The notes beneath the pieces are model-generated. The model was given only the letters and a program-made list of their open reading frames with translations. It did not search any database and was not told where the DNA came from. Shown here piece by piece: positions 42,043 to 49,666 of a DNA stretch of 64,000 nt. Made by a program: the position numbers and the translations under genes. Source of the DNA: Pseudomonadales bacterium (GTDB lineage: Bacteria > Pseudomonadota > Gammaproteobacteria > Pseudomonadales > Halieaceae); assembly GCA_024234735.1 (NCBI GenBank), contig JACKNV010000002.1, positions 186,001 through 250,000 of the forward strand, read 5' to 3'. Each line of letters starts with the position of its first letter. The first letter of the stretch is position 1.

Positions 42043-43401
42043 CTAGCGGGTTCCCATGCGGCGCAGGTTTACCGGCAGGAAATCGTTGATGTTCGCGATG
42101 AACCCCCACTTCCGGGGGAGCCGCGCCTCATTGTCGAGGTCGCTGGCCAGGTAGGCATCGGCCCTGAAGTCGTAGTGCACCGTGGCCCGGTACCAGGGCA
42201 CCAGCACATCGTAGAACAGCATTGCCGGATGATCACCGAAACGCCACAGCTTGCCGTCGCGATCGTAGTCCTCTTCCATGGATACCTGCCAGGTGTCCTC
42301 GTCGAGATAGAAAATGCGCCGGGGGTAGCGATGGCGTTTGCCCGGCCGCAGTTTGGCTTCGATCACCCACACCCGGTGCAACTCGTAGCGCAGCAGTTCC
42401 GGGTTCATGTGCCCCGGCTGCAGGATGTCGCGGTACCGCAGTTTTTTCGAGCTGAGGCGGTAACTGTTGTAGGGTATGTACATTTCCCGCTTGCCGAGCA
42501 GCGTCCAGTCGTAGAGATCGGGGGCACCGTTCCAGCCGTCGAACTGGTCGGAGGTGCGCAAACCCTGGGTGCGCGGGTCGAGGTCGTCGTAGGCCAGGCT
42601 CGGCACTCGCACCACCCGGCGCGAAACCGTTTCGTAGGACCAGGTCTTCCGGCTCTGTTCAACCTCGTTGATGGGTTCCCACACCAGTGTGATCTGCCCC
42701 TCGATATTGGCCGGGGCGAGGAACAGGCCGTAGAAGTTGAACAGCCGGTTGGGCCGCGACTCGTTCACGTAGCCCTGCTGGTCGAAGGCCATGGCATTCA
42801 TCACCCGTACCTCGAAATAGCGCCCGCGGGCATCCACCGGGAACCAGCTCAGGATCCGCATTACCGACCCGCCGCGCCAGCGCAGCGAGTGGTTCCACAT
42901 CATCTGCAGGGGGTCGTCGGTGATGGGAAAGGGTACTGTGCTGCGGCCCACGTCGAACAGGGCGTAACCTTGCGTGCGCGGGTAGGGCGCCTGGGCCTTG
43001 ATCTCGGCGCGCACCGCGGCCGGCCAGTTGGCGCTGCGCCGGGTGGGGTAGACGTGCATACGATAGGTGTCGGGGTGGCGCCGGAACAGCTCGCGGTGGC
43101 CATCGGTGAGCTGCGCCGCGTACTGGTGGGCGTTCTCGGCGGTGATGGTAAACAGCACCGGATCGTCCCCGTAGGGGTCGAGGTAGCCGACCTCCGGGTC
43201 GACAGGCTGTTGCGGCAGGCCGCCGGTCCAGGGGGGGATGGTACCGGCGGCATTGCCCGCGCGCTCGGCGCCAACCGGCGTCAGCTCGCCACCCAGGTGC
43301 GCGATCTGGGCGGCGCTGGGTGGCGTGCCAGAGCCGGCAGCGCCCTGGGCCAGGAGGATGCCCAGGGCCGCGCCAGCCAGGCGCCGACCTGCTCGACTCA
43401 C
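42043..43401 (-). CDS. DUF1329 family periplasmic protein
   Basis: This 452-residue protein has a signal peptide (RRLAGAALGILLAQGAAG). The LGGELTPVGAERAGNAAGTIPPWTGG phrase is broken by family-typical TIPPWTGG, followed by VLFTITAENAHQYA and a C-terminal DEDTWQVSMEEDYDRDG that resembles the LolA/LolB-like fold assigned to DUF1329. It is probably a lipid- or hydrophobe-binding outer-membrane-associated partner of the DUF1302 barrel immediately downstream (3-base gap). The FAD oxidase gene lies 12 bases upstream on the same strand. No RND permease is in the window, so the export part of the system, if any, would be elsewhere. Confidence 0.92.
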   Translation of the reverse strand: MSRAGRRLAGAALGILLAQGAAGSGTPPSAAQIAHLGGELTPVGAERAGNAAGTIPPWTGGLPQQPVDPEVGYLDPYGDDPVLFTITAENAHQYAAQLTDGHRELFRRHPDTYRMHVYPTRRSANWPAAVRAEIKAQAPYPRTQGYALFDVGRSTVPFPITDDPLQMMWNHSLRWRGGSVMRILSWFPVDARGRYFEVRVMNAMAFDQQGYVNESRPNRLFNFYGLFLAPANIEGQITLVWEPINEVEQSRKTWSYETVSRRVVRVPSLAYDDLDPRTQGLRTSDQFDGWNGAPDLYDWTLLGKREMYIPYNSYRLSSKKLRYRDILQPGHMNPELLRYELHRVWVIEAKLRPGKRHRYPRRIFYLDEDTWQVSMEEDYDRDGKLWRFGDHPAMLFYDVLVPWYRATVHYDFRADAYLASDLDNEARLPRKWGFIANINDFLPVNLRRMGTR

Positions 43402-43413
43402 TGGCCCGGCCTG

Positions 43414-44790
43414 TTACACCACCTTCCCCGGGTTGAGGATATTGCCGGGATCGAGGGCTTGCTTGAGGGAACGCATCAGGGCCAACTCGTTTGCCGAGCG
43501 GCTGACATCGAGATAGGGTTTTTTCTCCAGGCCGATGCCGTGTTCGGCGGATACCGAGCCCTGGAAAGCGGCCAGCGGCGCGTAGACCAGCTGCTCGACG
43601 ACGGGGCGCAGGCGCTGGTAGTCCTCCGCTTTCACGGCCACGTTCACATGCAGGTTGCCATCGCCCAGGTGGCCGAAGATATACAGGTTGTGCTCTCCGA
43701 TGGTCTCTGCCAGGCTGGTCTTGAGGTTGGTGGTGTACGCTTCCATCTCGCCGATGGGCAGCGAGATATCGAAGATGATGGGGAAGCCATGATGCAATAC
43801 CTGTTCGACGTCGTCGCGCAGGCTCCAGAAGGCCTCGCAGTCCGACTCCGACTGGGAGATGGCGGCGTCGACGATCAGGCCGTTTTCATAGGCGGCCTCC
43901 ATGGCGTTGTTGAAGCGCTGGGTGTCCAGCTCGCGATCCGCTCCCTGGCTTTCCACCAGCACGTAAAAGGGGTAATCCTGGGCGATGGGGGGCTTGCCAT
44001 TGGCCGGTGGCGACGTCACCAGTTGATAGAATGACTGCCACATCGCCTCGAAGGCCGACAGGGTGCCGCCCAGGGAGTGATCCATGTGCTTGAGGAAGGC
44101 GGCGACCTTATCGAAGGTTTCCAGGCCCACCAGGGCCATGTTGCGGGCGCTGGGTTGCTCCCGCAGGCGCAGTACCAGGCGGGTAATCACCCCCAGGGTG
44201 CCTTCGGAGCCGATAAACAGCTGCCGCAGGTCGTAACCGGCGTTGTTCTTGATGAGGTGATTGAGCGACGACACCACGGTGCCGTCGGCGAGCACCGCCT
44301 CCAGGCCCAGTACCATGTCGCGCATCATGCCGTAGCGGATCACCCGGTTGCCGCCGGCATTGGTGGCGGCATTGCCGCCCAGGGTGGCCGTGCCGCGCGC
44401 CCCCAGGTCCAGGGGAAACATCAGCGCGTGTTCCTCGACCGCTTCCTGCAGCGCCTGCAGGGTGACCCCGGCTTCCACGGTAGCGGTGCGCTGTACCGGG
44501 TTGATCTCCTCGATGTTGCGCATCCGCTCCAGGGACAGGATGACCTGGTCCGCGGTGGCATCGGCGCCGTGTACCAGGCCGGTGAGCCCCCCCTGGGCAA
44601 CCACGCCGACAGCGTTGGCGTGGCACCAGGCCAGCACTTTCGACACCTCCTCGGTGCTGGCGGGGCGTGCCAGCGCCGCTGCCTGCAGGTTGTCCGGGCG
44701 CCACACCCCGGCCGAGCGGGTCGCGGTATCGGCGGCATCCAGTACCGCTTTGTCGCCGATGAGGTCGCGCAGGGCTTTGACGATATCCAT
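43414..44790 (-). CDS. FAD-binding oxidase (GlcD / D-2-hydroxyacid dehydrogenase type)
   Basis: The start MDIVKALRD at 44790 gives 458 residues. The FAD_binding_4 motif runs from VAQGGLTGLVHGAD to LGARGTATLGGNAATNAGGN, and the cap domain ends in GHLGDGNLHVNV and SAEHGIG, which hold the active-site histidine. These enzymes oxidise D-lactate, D-2-hydroxyglutarate, glycolate or similar 2-hydroxy acids. The gene is the first of a minus-strand trio with DUF1329 and DUF1302. Whether the oxidation supports that transport pair is unknown. It diverges from the SDR at 45027 across a 236-base gap. Confidence 0.92.
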   Translation of the reverse strand: MDIVKALRDLIGDKAVLDAADTATRSAGVWRPDNLQAAALARPASTEEVSKVLAWCHANAVGVVAQGGLTGLVHGADATADQVILSLERMRNIEEINPVQRTATVEAGVTLQALQEAVEEHALMFPLDLGARGTATLGGNAATNAGGNRVIRYGMMRDMVLGLEAVLADGTVVSSLNHLIKNNAGYDLRQLFIGSEGTLGVITRLVLRLREQPSARNMALVGLETFDKVAAFLKHMDHSLGGTLSAFEAMWQSFYQLVTSPPANGKPPIAQDYPFYVLVESQGADRELDTQRFNNAMEAAYENGLIVDAAISQSESDCEAFWSLRDDVEQVLHHGFPIIFDISLPIGEMEAYTTNLKTSLAETIGEHNLYIFGHLGDGNLHVNVAVKAEDYQRLRPVVEQLVYAPLAAFQGSVSAEHGIGLEKKPYLDVSRSANELALMRSLKQALDPGNILNPGKVV

Positions 44791-44891
44791 TGGGTTAGCT
44801 CCTGTTGTCGTTATCGAGTGCCTCGTCAATAGCGCAACTATGCCGCAATCGTCGTGCCATGGTACAGCCCCGATTGCCGTTAGGGGCACCG

Positions 44892-44921
44892 TTGACTTGG
44901 TGTGTGGCCCCGATCTGTACT
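44892..44921 (+). promoter_or_regulatory. Candidate promoter of the SDR gene at 45027
   Basis: TTGACT (44892-44897) and TGTACT (44916-44921) are 18 bases apart, about 106 bases before the SDR start. The small inverted repeat GTAC-TAAG-GTAC overlaps its -10 end. The remaining divergent gap shows no other signal. Confidence 0.4.
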
Positions 44922-45026
44922 AAGGTACGGGCGCGGCCTGCCCGCCGCACCCGAGGGGGAGTATAGGCAAGCTTGCGTCGACGCGCTCAAGCGTGTATCG
45001 AGGCGCTAAAGCAGCTGGAGGAAACC

Positions 45027-45866
45027 ATGACAGACCCGCAGACCCAACACCTGGAACAACAGCTTATCTGGATCACCGGCGCGTCTTCGGGCATCGGCGA
45101 GGCCCTGGCCCACAGCTTTGCCGCCCGTGGCACCGCCCTGGTGCTGTCGGCCCGCCGGGAGCCGGAGTTGCAGCGGGTACGACAGCACTTGGTGGAGGCG
45201 GGTGCCGAAGCCGCCAGGGTGATGGTGCTGCCGTTGGACGTGACCGACTACGCTGCCATGCCCGCCGCGGTGGAGGCGGTTGTGGAGCGGTTTGGGCGCA
45301 TAGACATGCTGATCAACAACGCCGGAATATCCCAGCGTTCCTTTTGCGTGGATACCGACATGGCGGTCTACCGCACCCTGTTCGAAGTGGACGTGCTGGG
45401 GCAGATCGCGCTCACCAAGCAGGTACTGCCGACCATGATCGCCCAGGGATCCGGCCGGCTGGTGGTGACCTCCAGCCTGGCCGGCAAGGTGGGCGCGCCC
45501 CAGCGCACCGGCTACTGCGCCGCCAAGCATGCAGTGATGGGCTTTTTCGACGCCCTGCGCTGCGAGGTGGCGCACCAGGGTGTTCGGGTGAGCACGGTCA
45601 TTCCGGGTTTTATCCGCACCAATATCGCCCGCAATGCGCTGACCGGCAGCGGGGCTGCCAAGGACAGCGCGGAAGCCGATATCGACGACGGTATGGACGT
45701 CGCCCGCTGTGCCGAGGTGGTGGCGGCGGCGCTGGCGCGGGGCGAGGAGGAGATAGCCGTCGGGGAGGGTCCGGAAATGGCCCTGCTGGATATGAAGCGG
45801 GATAACCCGACCCAGCTGTTCCGCACCGTCGAGGCGATGGCGCAGCAACTGCTGGTGGGCAGCTAG
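45027..45866 (+). CDS. Short-chain dehydrogenase/reductase (DHRS7-like)
   Basis: The ATG at 45027, after GGAGGAAACC, gives 279 residues. It has the cofactor loop TGASSGIGEALA, NNAGISQR, the serine VVTSSLAGK and the catalytic YCAAKHAVMGF tyrosine-lysine pair. IPGFIRTNI and a C-terminal MAQQLL helix match the DHRS7-like SDR group. It probably oxidises or reduces a hydroxyl group on a hydrophobic substrate with NADP(H) or NAD(H). The downstream COQ4-like gene begins 101 bases later with its own repeat-rich leader, so the two need not share a message. Confidence 0.93.
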   Translation: MTDPQTQHLEQQLIWITGASSGIGEALAHSFAARGTALVLSARREPELQRVRQHLVEAGAEAARVMVLPLDVTDYAAMPAAVEAVVERFGRIDMLINNAGISQRSFCVDTDMAVYRTLFEVDVLGQIALTKQVLPTMIAQGSGRLVVTSSLAGKVGAPQRTGYCAAKHAVMGFFDALRCEVAHQGVRVSTVIPGFIRTNIARNALTGSGAAKDSAEADIDDGMDVARCAEVVAAALARGEEEIAVGEGPEMALLDMKRDNPTQLFRTVEAMAQQLLVGS

Positions 45867-45904
45867 CGCGGCCCAGCCTGGCCAAATGCCCGTGGTAGTG
45901 CTAT

Positions 45905-45943
45905 TTGTATAACAGACTTGTACAACTGATTTGTATCACTGGA
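45905..45943. repeat. Three tandem 13-bp imperfect direct repeats (candidate operator)
   Basis: TTGTATAACAGAC (45905-45917), TTGTACAACTGAT (45918-45930) and TTGTATCACTGGA (45931-45943) are back-to-back units sharing the TTGTA start; units 1 and 2 match at 10 of 13 positions. TTGTACAA in the second unit is also an 8-base palindrome. The block is conspicuously A+T-rich in GC-rich DNA and ends 24 bases before the COQ4-like start. A multi-site operator is the simplest reading. Confidence 0.6.
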
Positions 45944-45967
45944 TCTGCGACACGGTGAGCGGGCCGG

Positions 45968-46714
45968 ATGGGTGAACCTCTTACAGCGCGTTTCGACGAC
46001 CTGCGGCAGGTGAGGCCCCTGCAGGCCTGGCGCTCAATGCGCGCGCTGATTGCCGACCCGCAGGCCACCGGTGAGGTTTTCAGGATCATCGAGGCCCTGA
46101 AGGGCAATGCCATCCTGCACGCCGTGCAGCGCCTGCGATCGGCTCCGGAAGGGCGCGCGCTACTGGACGAAAAACCCGATATCCTGCCCCTGCTGAACGA
46201 CCGCGCCGCGCTGCGCGCCCTGCCCGGGGGCAGCCTGGGGCGGGCCTATCTGCACTTCGTGGAAGCGCGGGATATCAGCGCCGAAGGCCTGGTGGCGGCC
46301 AGTGAGGAAGCGCCGCGGGAGCGGGAGCAGGACCCCGATGCCCGCTGGCTCGCCGACCGTCTGCGCGACATACACGATCTCCAGCACGTGGTGTGCGGCT
46401 ACGGGCCCGACGAACTGGGTGAATTGTGCCTGCTGGCTTTCATGCACGCCCAGACCCCCAACCGCGGTATCGGTTTTATCATCTTTATGGCCAGGCGCCA
46501 GTTCCGCCGCACCAATCCGCAAATCGATATAGACGCCTGTGTGGCCGAGGGGCGCCGCACCGGGGAGTGCGCCCCCTGGTTTGCCCAGTGCAGGTGGGAG
46601 GAGTTGCTGGCAGAACCCCTGGAAGCCCTGCGCCGGGCACTGGGCGTGCAGGCGCCCACACGCTACCGCGCAGCGCTGGCCTCCCTGGCGCCCGACTGCG
46701 GCGCGGCCCGCTAG
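45968..46714 (+). CDS. COQ4 family protein (ubiquinone biosynthesis-related)
   Basis: This 248-residue protein carries the COQ4 signature HDxxHx11E: His136-Asp137, His140 and Glu152 in HDLQHVVCGYGPDELGE. The N-terminal helical part and the downstream LLAFMHAQTPNRGIGF helix are typical of bacterial COQ4 homologues. In eukaryotes COQ4 is needed for coenzyme Q synthesis; recent work links it to removal of the C1 carboxyl group of the ring. Bacterial homologues are less studied and may act on quinones or other lipids. It is followed by a basic-tailed SDR 34 bases downstream and preceded by the tandem repeats. Confidence 0.9.
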   Translation: MGEPLTARFDDLRQVRPLQAWRSMRALIADPQATGEVFRIIEALKGNAILHAVQRLRSAPEGRALLDEKPDILPLLNDRAALRALPGGSLGRAYLHFVEARDISAEGLVAASEEAPREREQDPDARWLADRLRDIHDLQHVVCGYGPDELGELCLLAFMHAQTPNRGIGFIIFMARRQFRRTNPQIDIDACVAEGRRTGECAPWFAQCRWEELLAEPLEALRRALGVQAPTRYRAALASLAPDCGAAR

Positions 46715-46748
46715 CCAGCGGCGTACCTACTTTACCCGGGAGAAGCCC

Positions 46749-47654
46749 ATGCCAAGACCTACCGGCCAAGCGAGGAGCAAAGCAAAAGCCAAGACAGCCG
46801 CGAAACCCCGGGCCCGCTCGCGCAGCGACAAGGGGGGCAGGCGCTCGCCCGCCAGCAAGGGCATGGTCCTGGTTACTGGCGCCTCCCGGGGCATCGGTGC
46901 CGAGCTGGCCAAGCAGTTTGCCCAGGGCGGCCACGACCTGGTGCTGGTGGCGCGAAACGCCGGGCAGCTGTTGGAGCTGGCCACTGCCATCCGGGATGAC
47001 TACGGTCGCTGGGCCACCACCGTCGCCCTGGACCTGGGTGAGCCCGGTGCGGCCCAGAAGCTCTACCAGCAGCTGCGCCGGGAGGATATCGAAATCGACG
47101 TGCTGGTCAATAACGCCGGCCTGCTCGACAACGGTGAGTTCACCGCCATCCCGATGGGGGACCACCTGCAACTGATCAATCTCAATATTGCCGTACTCAC
47201 GGCCCTGACCCATCAGTTCCTGGCGCCCATGCGGGCGCGCGGCAGCGGGCGTATCCTCAACGTGGCCTCCCTGGCCTCGTTGCAGCCGGTGCCCAACCTT
47301 GCGGTCTATGCCGCTTCCAAGGCCTATGTGCTGTCACTGACCGAGGCGCTGTCGGAGGAGCTCAAGGGCAGTGGCGTGACTGTCACCGCGTTGTGCCCTG
47401 GCTTTGTGCGCACCGACATGACCGTGGGCAGCAATGCCGAGGGTAACGACCTGCATCTGCCCTCGGCGCTGATGTTGTCACCCCAGTTCGTCGCCGAGGA
47501 GGGCTACGAAGCCTGCATGAAAGGCGAGACGATTCGCGTGCCAGGCCTGGGAGGCCGCCTGGTGGCGGGGTTCACCGAGCTACAACCGCGGGCGGTGCGG
47601 CGGCTCACGGCGGGCCTGCTGGGGCGGGTGTTGCTGAAAAAAGACCCGTCCTGA
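46749..47654 (+). CDS. Short-chain dehydrogenase with Lys/Arg-rich N-terminal extension
   Basis: The ATG at 46749, after GGGAGAAGCCC, gives 301 residues. Residues 1-38 are extremely basic and alanine-rich (RSKAKAKTAAKPRARSRS). The SDR core follows: LVTGASRGIGAEL, NNAGLLDNGE, NVASLASLQ and the catalytic YAASKAYVLSL. CPGFVRTDM completes the pattern of the DltE/YqjQ-like SDR group. The substrate is likely an alcohol or ketone on a lipid. The basic tail is unusual for SDRs; a shorter start at the Met in KGMVLVTG would remove it but lacks a ribosome site. The gene is 34 bases after the COQ4-like gene. Confidence 0.9.
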   Translation: MPRPTGQARSKAKAKTAAKPRARSRSDKGGRRSPASKGMVLVTGASRGIGAELAKQFAQGGHDLVLVARNAGQLLELATAIRDDYGRWATTVALDLGEPGAAQKLYQQLRREDIEIDVLVNNAGLLDNGEFTAIPMGDHLQLINLNIAVLTALTHQFLAPMRARGSGRILNVASLASLQPVPNLAVYAASKAYVLSLTEALSEELKGSGVTVTALCPGFVRTDMTVGSNAEGNDLHLPSALMLSPQFVAEEGYEACMKGETIRVPGLGGRLVAGFTELQPRAVRRLTAGLLGRVLLKKDPS

Positions 47655-47675
47655 GGGAGCGCGGCCCGCCCGAGG

Positions 47676-48563
47676 TCAGTCGATGAAGCGCCTGACGATA
47701 TTGCCGTAGGCGTCGATACGCCGGTCGCGCAAAAAGGGCCAGATACGGCGTACGTCCTCGCTGCGCTGCAGGTCGATATCGGCCAGCAACAGGGTAGGCT
47801 CGTCGGCCGGGGCCTGCGCCAGTAGCTCGCCCTGGGGGCCGGCGACGAAGCTGTGGCCCCAGAACTGGATCTGCTCGCCGTCCGGTGACGGCTCCATGCC
47901 GGTGCGGTTGCTGACGATGACCGGCAGCCCGTTGGCGACGGCGTGGCCGCGCTGCACGATCTGCCAGGCGCCCAGCTGACGCTGTTTTTCCGCTTCCTCG
48001 TCGGCAGGGTTCCAGCCGATGGCGGTGGGGTAGATCAGCATATCAGCCCCGGCGAGGGCCATCAGCCGGGCCGCCTCCGGGTACCACTGATCCCAGCATA
48101 CCAGTACGCCCAGCCTGCCCACCCGGGTGGCAATCGGGGTGAAGCCGGCCAGTTCCCCGCCGGCATCGCCGGGCGTGAAATAGAATTTTTCGTAGTAGCC
48201 CGGATCGTCGGGGATGTGCATCTTGCGGTAGTAGCCGGCGCAGCCCCGGTCCGCGTCCATTACCAGCGCGGTGTTGTGGTACAGGCCGGTGGCGCGTTTC
48301 TCGAACAGTGATATCACCAGCACGATGTCCAGCTCCCTGGCCAGGTCCTCGAAGCGGTGCCGGCTCGGCCCGTCCAGGGGTTCGGCCAGATCGAACTGGC
48401 CGGTGTCTTCCGTCTGGCAGAAATACAGCCCCGAATGCAGCTCCTGCAGCACCACCAGTTGCGCGCCCTCTCCGGCGGCGCGGCGGATCTGGCTTTCCGA
48501 TTCGGCCTGGTTGGCGGCGACATCGGCGCTGCAGCGTTGCTGAACCAGTGCGACCTTAAGCAT
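47676..48563 (-). CDS. aguB: N-carbamoylputrescine amidase
   Basis: This 295-residue nitrilase-superfamily enzyme has the catalytic triad Glu41 (LQELHSG), Lys114 (YRKMHIPD) and Cys156 (LVCWDQWYPE). The length and the FYFTPGD and GWNPADEEAEKQRQ segments match N-carbamoylputrescine amidases. It hydrolyses N-carbamoylputrescine to putrescine, CO2 and ammonia in the cytosol. Its start overlaps the end of aguA by 8 bases, the usual coupled arrangement. Together they convert agmatine to putrescine without urease or ornithine decarboxylase. Confidence 0.96.
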   Translation of the reverse strand: MLKVALVQQRCSADVAANQAESESQIRRAAGEGAQLVVLQELHSGLYFCQTEDTGQFDLAEPLDGPSRHRFEDLARELDIVLVISLFEKRATGLYHNTALVMDADRGCAGYYRKMHIPDDPGYYEKFYFTPGDAGGELAGFTPIATRVGRLGVLVCWDQWYPEAARLMALAGADMLIYPTAIGWNPADEEAEKQRQLGAWQIVQRGHAVANGLPVIVSNRTGMEPSPDGEQIQFWGHSFVAGPQGELLAQAPADEPTLLLADIDLQRSEDVRRIWPFLRDRRIDAYGNIVRRFID

Positions 48564-49593
48564 GGGCGAGTGCTCCCTGGGGCAATTGCATGGTGAGGCA
48601 GTGCAGGCTGCCGAATTCCTCGATGGGCACCCGGCAGTCGACGGGGACGACCCGGCGGGCGCCGGACACGGCCGCCAGGGCGTCGATGGCCCGCTGATCC
48701 GCGTGATCCCCGTAGACCGGCAGCAATATACTGTGGTTGGTGATCAGGAAGTTGGCGTAGGTGGCCGGCAGGCGCTGGCCCTCGGCGCTGTGGATCGCGG
48801 CGGGCATGGGTAGCGCTACCAGGCGGTAGGGCCGGCCGTCGGCCTGCCGCAGACCCATGATTTCGGCCTCCATGGCCGCCAGCGCCGGGTAGTGCTCGTC
48901 GTCCCTGTCGCTGCATTGCACGTAGGCGATGGTGCCGGCGTCCACGAAACGCGCCAGGGTATCTATGTGGCTGTCGGTGTCGTCACCTACCAGGTGGCCG
49001 TTCTGGAGCCACAGGAAACGCTGTACCCCCAGGTGTTGGCGCAGGCTGGCCTCGATGTGTGCGCGCCCGGCGTCGCCATTGCGATTCGGATTGAGCAGGC
49101 AGGTGGTGGTGCTCAGCAGGGTCCCGGCGCCATCGGTCTCCACGGAGCCGCCCTCCAGGACGAAATTCACCTGCCGCAGCGGCGCACCGTAGCCTCCCTG
49201 GGCATCGATGCCCCGGTTGATGTGGTTGTCGAGGTCGCAGGGGTATTTACCACCCCAGCCATTGAACTGGAAATCCAGTAATTCGATACCCTGCTGGTCG
49301 CCCAGCGCGAGGGGCGCGTGGTCGCGCGCCCAGGTATTGTTGGTGGGCACCGTGAACCAGCGCAGGTTGCCCAGGTTGGCGCCGCGCTCGCCCAGCTTCG
49401 CCAGAATACGCTCGCGGTCGAGCCGGGGGTCACCGGCGATGACCACCTGTTGCTGGTGGCTGAGGATGTCCACCAGGTTGTGGTAGAAGCCCTCGATCTG
49501 CGGCAGCAGCCGCTGCCAGTCGGTGCCGGCATGGGGCCAGGCCAACTGGATGGCGGACTGCGGATACCACTCCGGCAGAAAACGCTTGCTCAT
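48556..49593 (-). CDS. aguA: Agmatine deiminase
   Basis: This 345-residue enzyme has agmatine-deiminase landmarks: PEWYPQSAIQLAWPH near the start, WARDHAPL, GWGGKYPCDLD, LEGGSVETDG, GHLVGDDTDSHIDT, and the catalytic Cys332 in GSLHCLTMQLP near the C-terminus. It converts agmatine to N-carbamoylputrescine and ammonia. aguB follows directly. An intrinsic terminator of the upstream operon lies just before its start, leaving little room for a promoter, so the aguAB start site is uncertain. Arginine decarboxylase, which would supply agmatine, is not in the window. Confidence 0.97.
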   Translation of the reverse strand: MSKRFLPEWYPQSAIQLAWPHAGTDWQRLLPQIEGFYHNLVDILSHQQQVVIAGDPRLDRERILAKLGERGANLGNLRWFTVPTNNTWARDHAPLALGDQQGIELLDFQFNGWGGKYPCDLDNHINRGIDAQGGYGAPLRQVNFVLEGGSVETDGAGTLLSTTTCLLNPNRNGDAGRAHIEASLRQHLGVQRFLWLQNGHLVGDDTDSHIDTLARFVDAGTIAYVQCSDRDDEHYPALAAMEAEIMGLRQADGRPYRLVALPMPAAIHSAEGQRLPATYANFLITNHSILLPVYGDHADQRAIDALAAVSGARRVVPVDCRVPIEEFGSLHCLTMQLPQGALAHA

Positions 49594-49635
49594 ATCGTGC
49601 GGTGCTCGAGGTTCAGGGTTGACGGATCATACCTG

Positions 49636-49666
49636 AAAAACCCCGCCGGCACTCAGGCCGGGCGGG
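49636..49666 (-). terminator. Rho-independent terminator after the APC permease
   Basis: Read on the minus strand, CCCGCC and GGC pair with GCC and GGCGGG (one unpaired C) around a short loop, and a run of five T follows at once. It overlaps the last codons of the permease gene, so it should end the sucrose-permease transcript before aguA. Confidence 0.7.

Noticed and set aside
40954..44034. A 1,026-codon open frame on the plus strand opposite DUF1302, DUF1329 and the FAD oxidase
   Set aside because: It is antisense to three well-matched genes and has the His/Gly/Ala/Val-rich, motif-free composition of GC-driven shadow frames.
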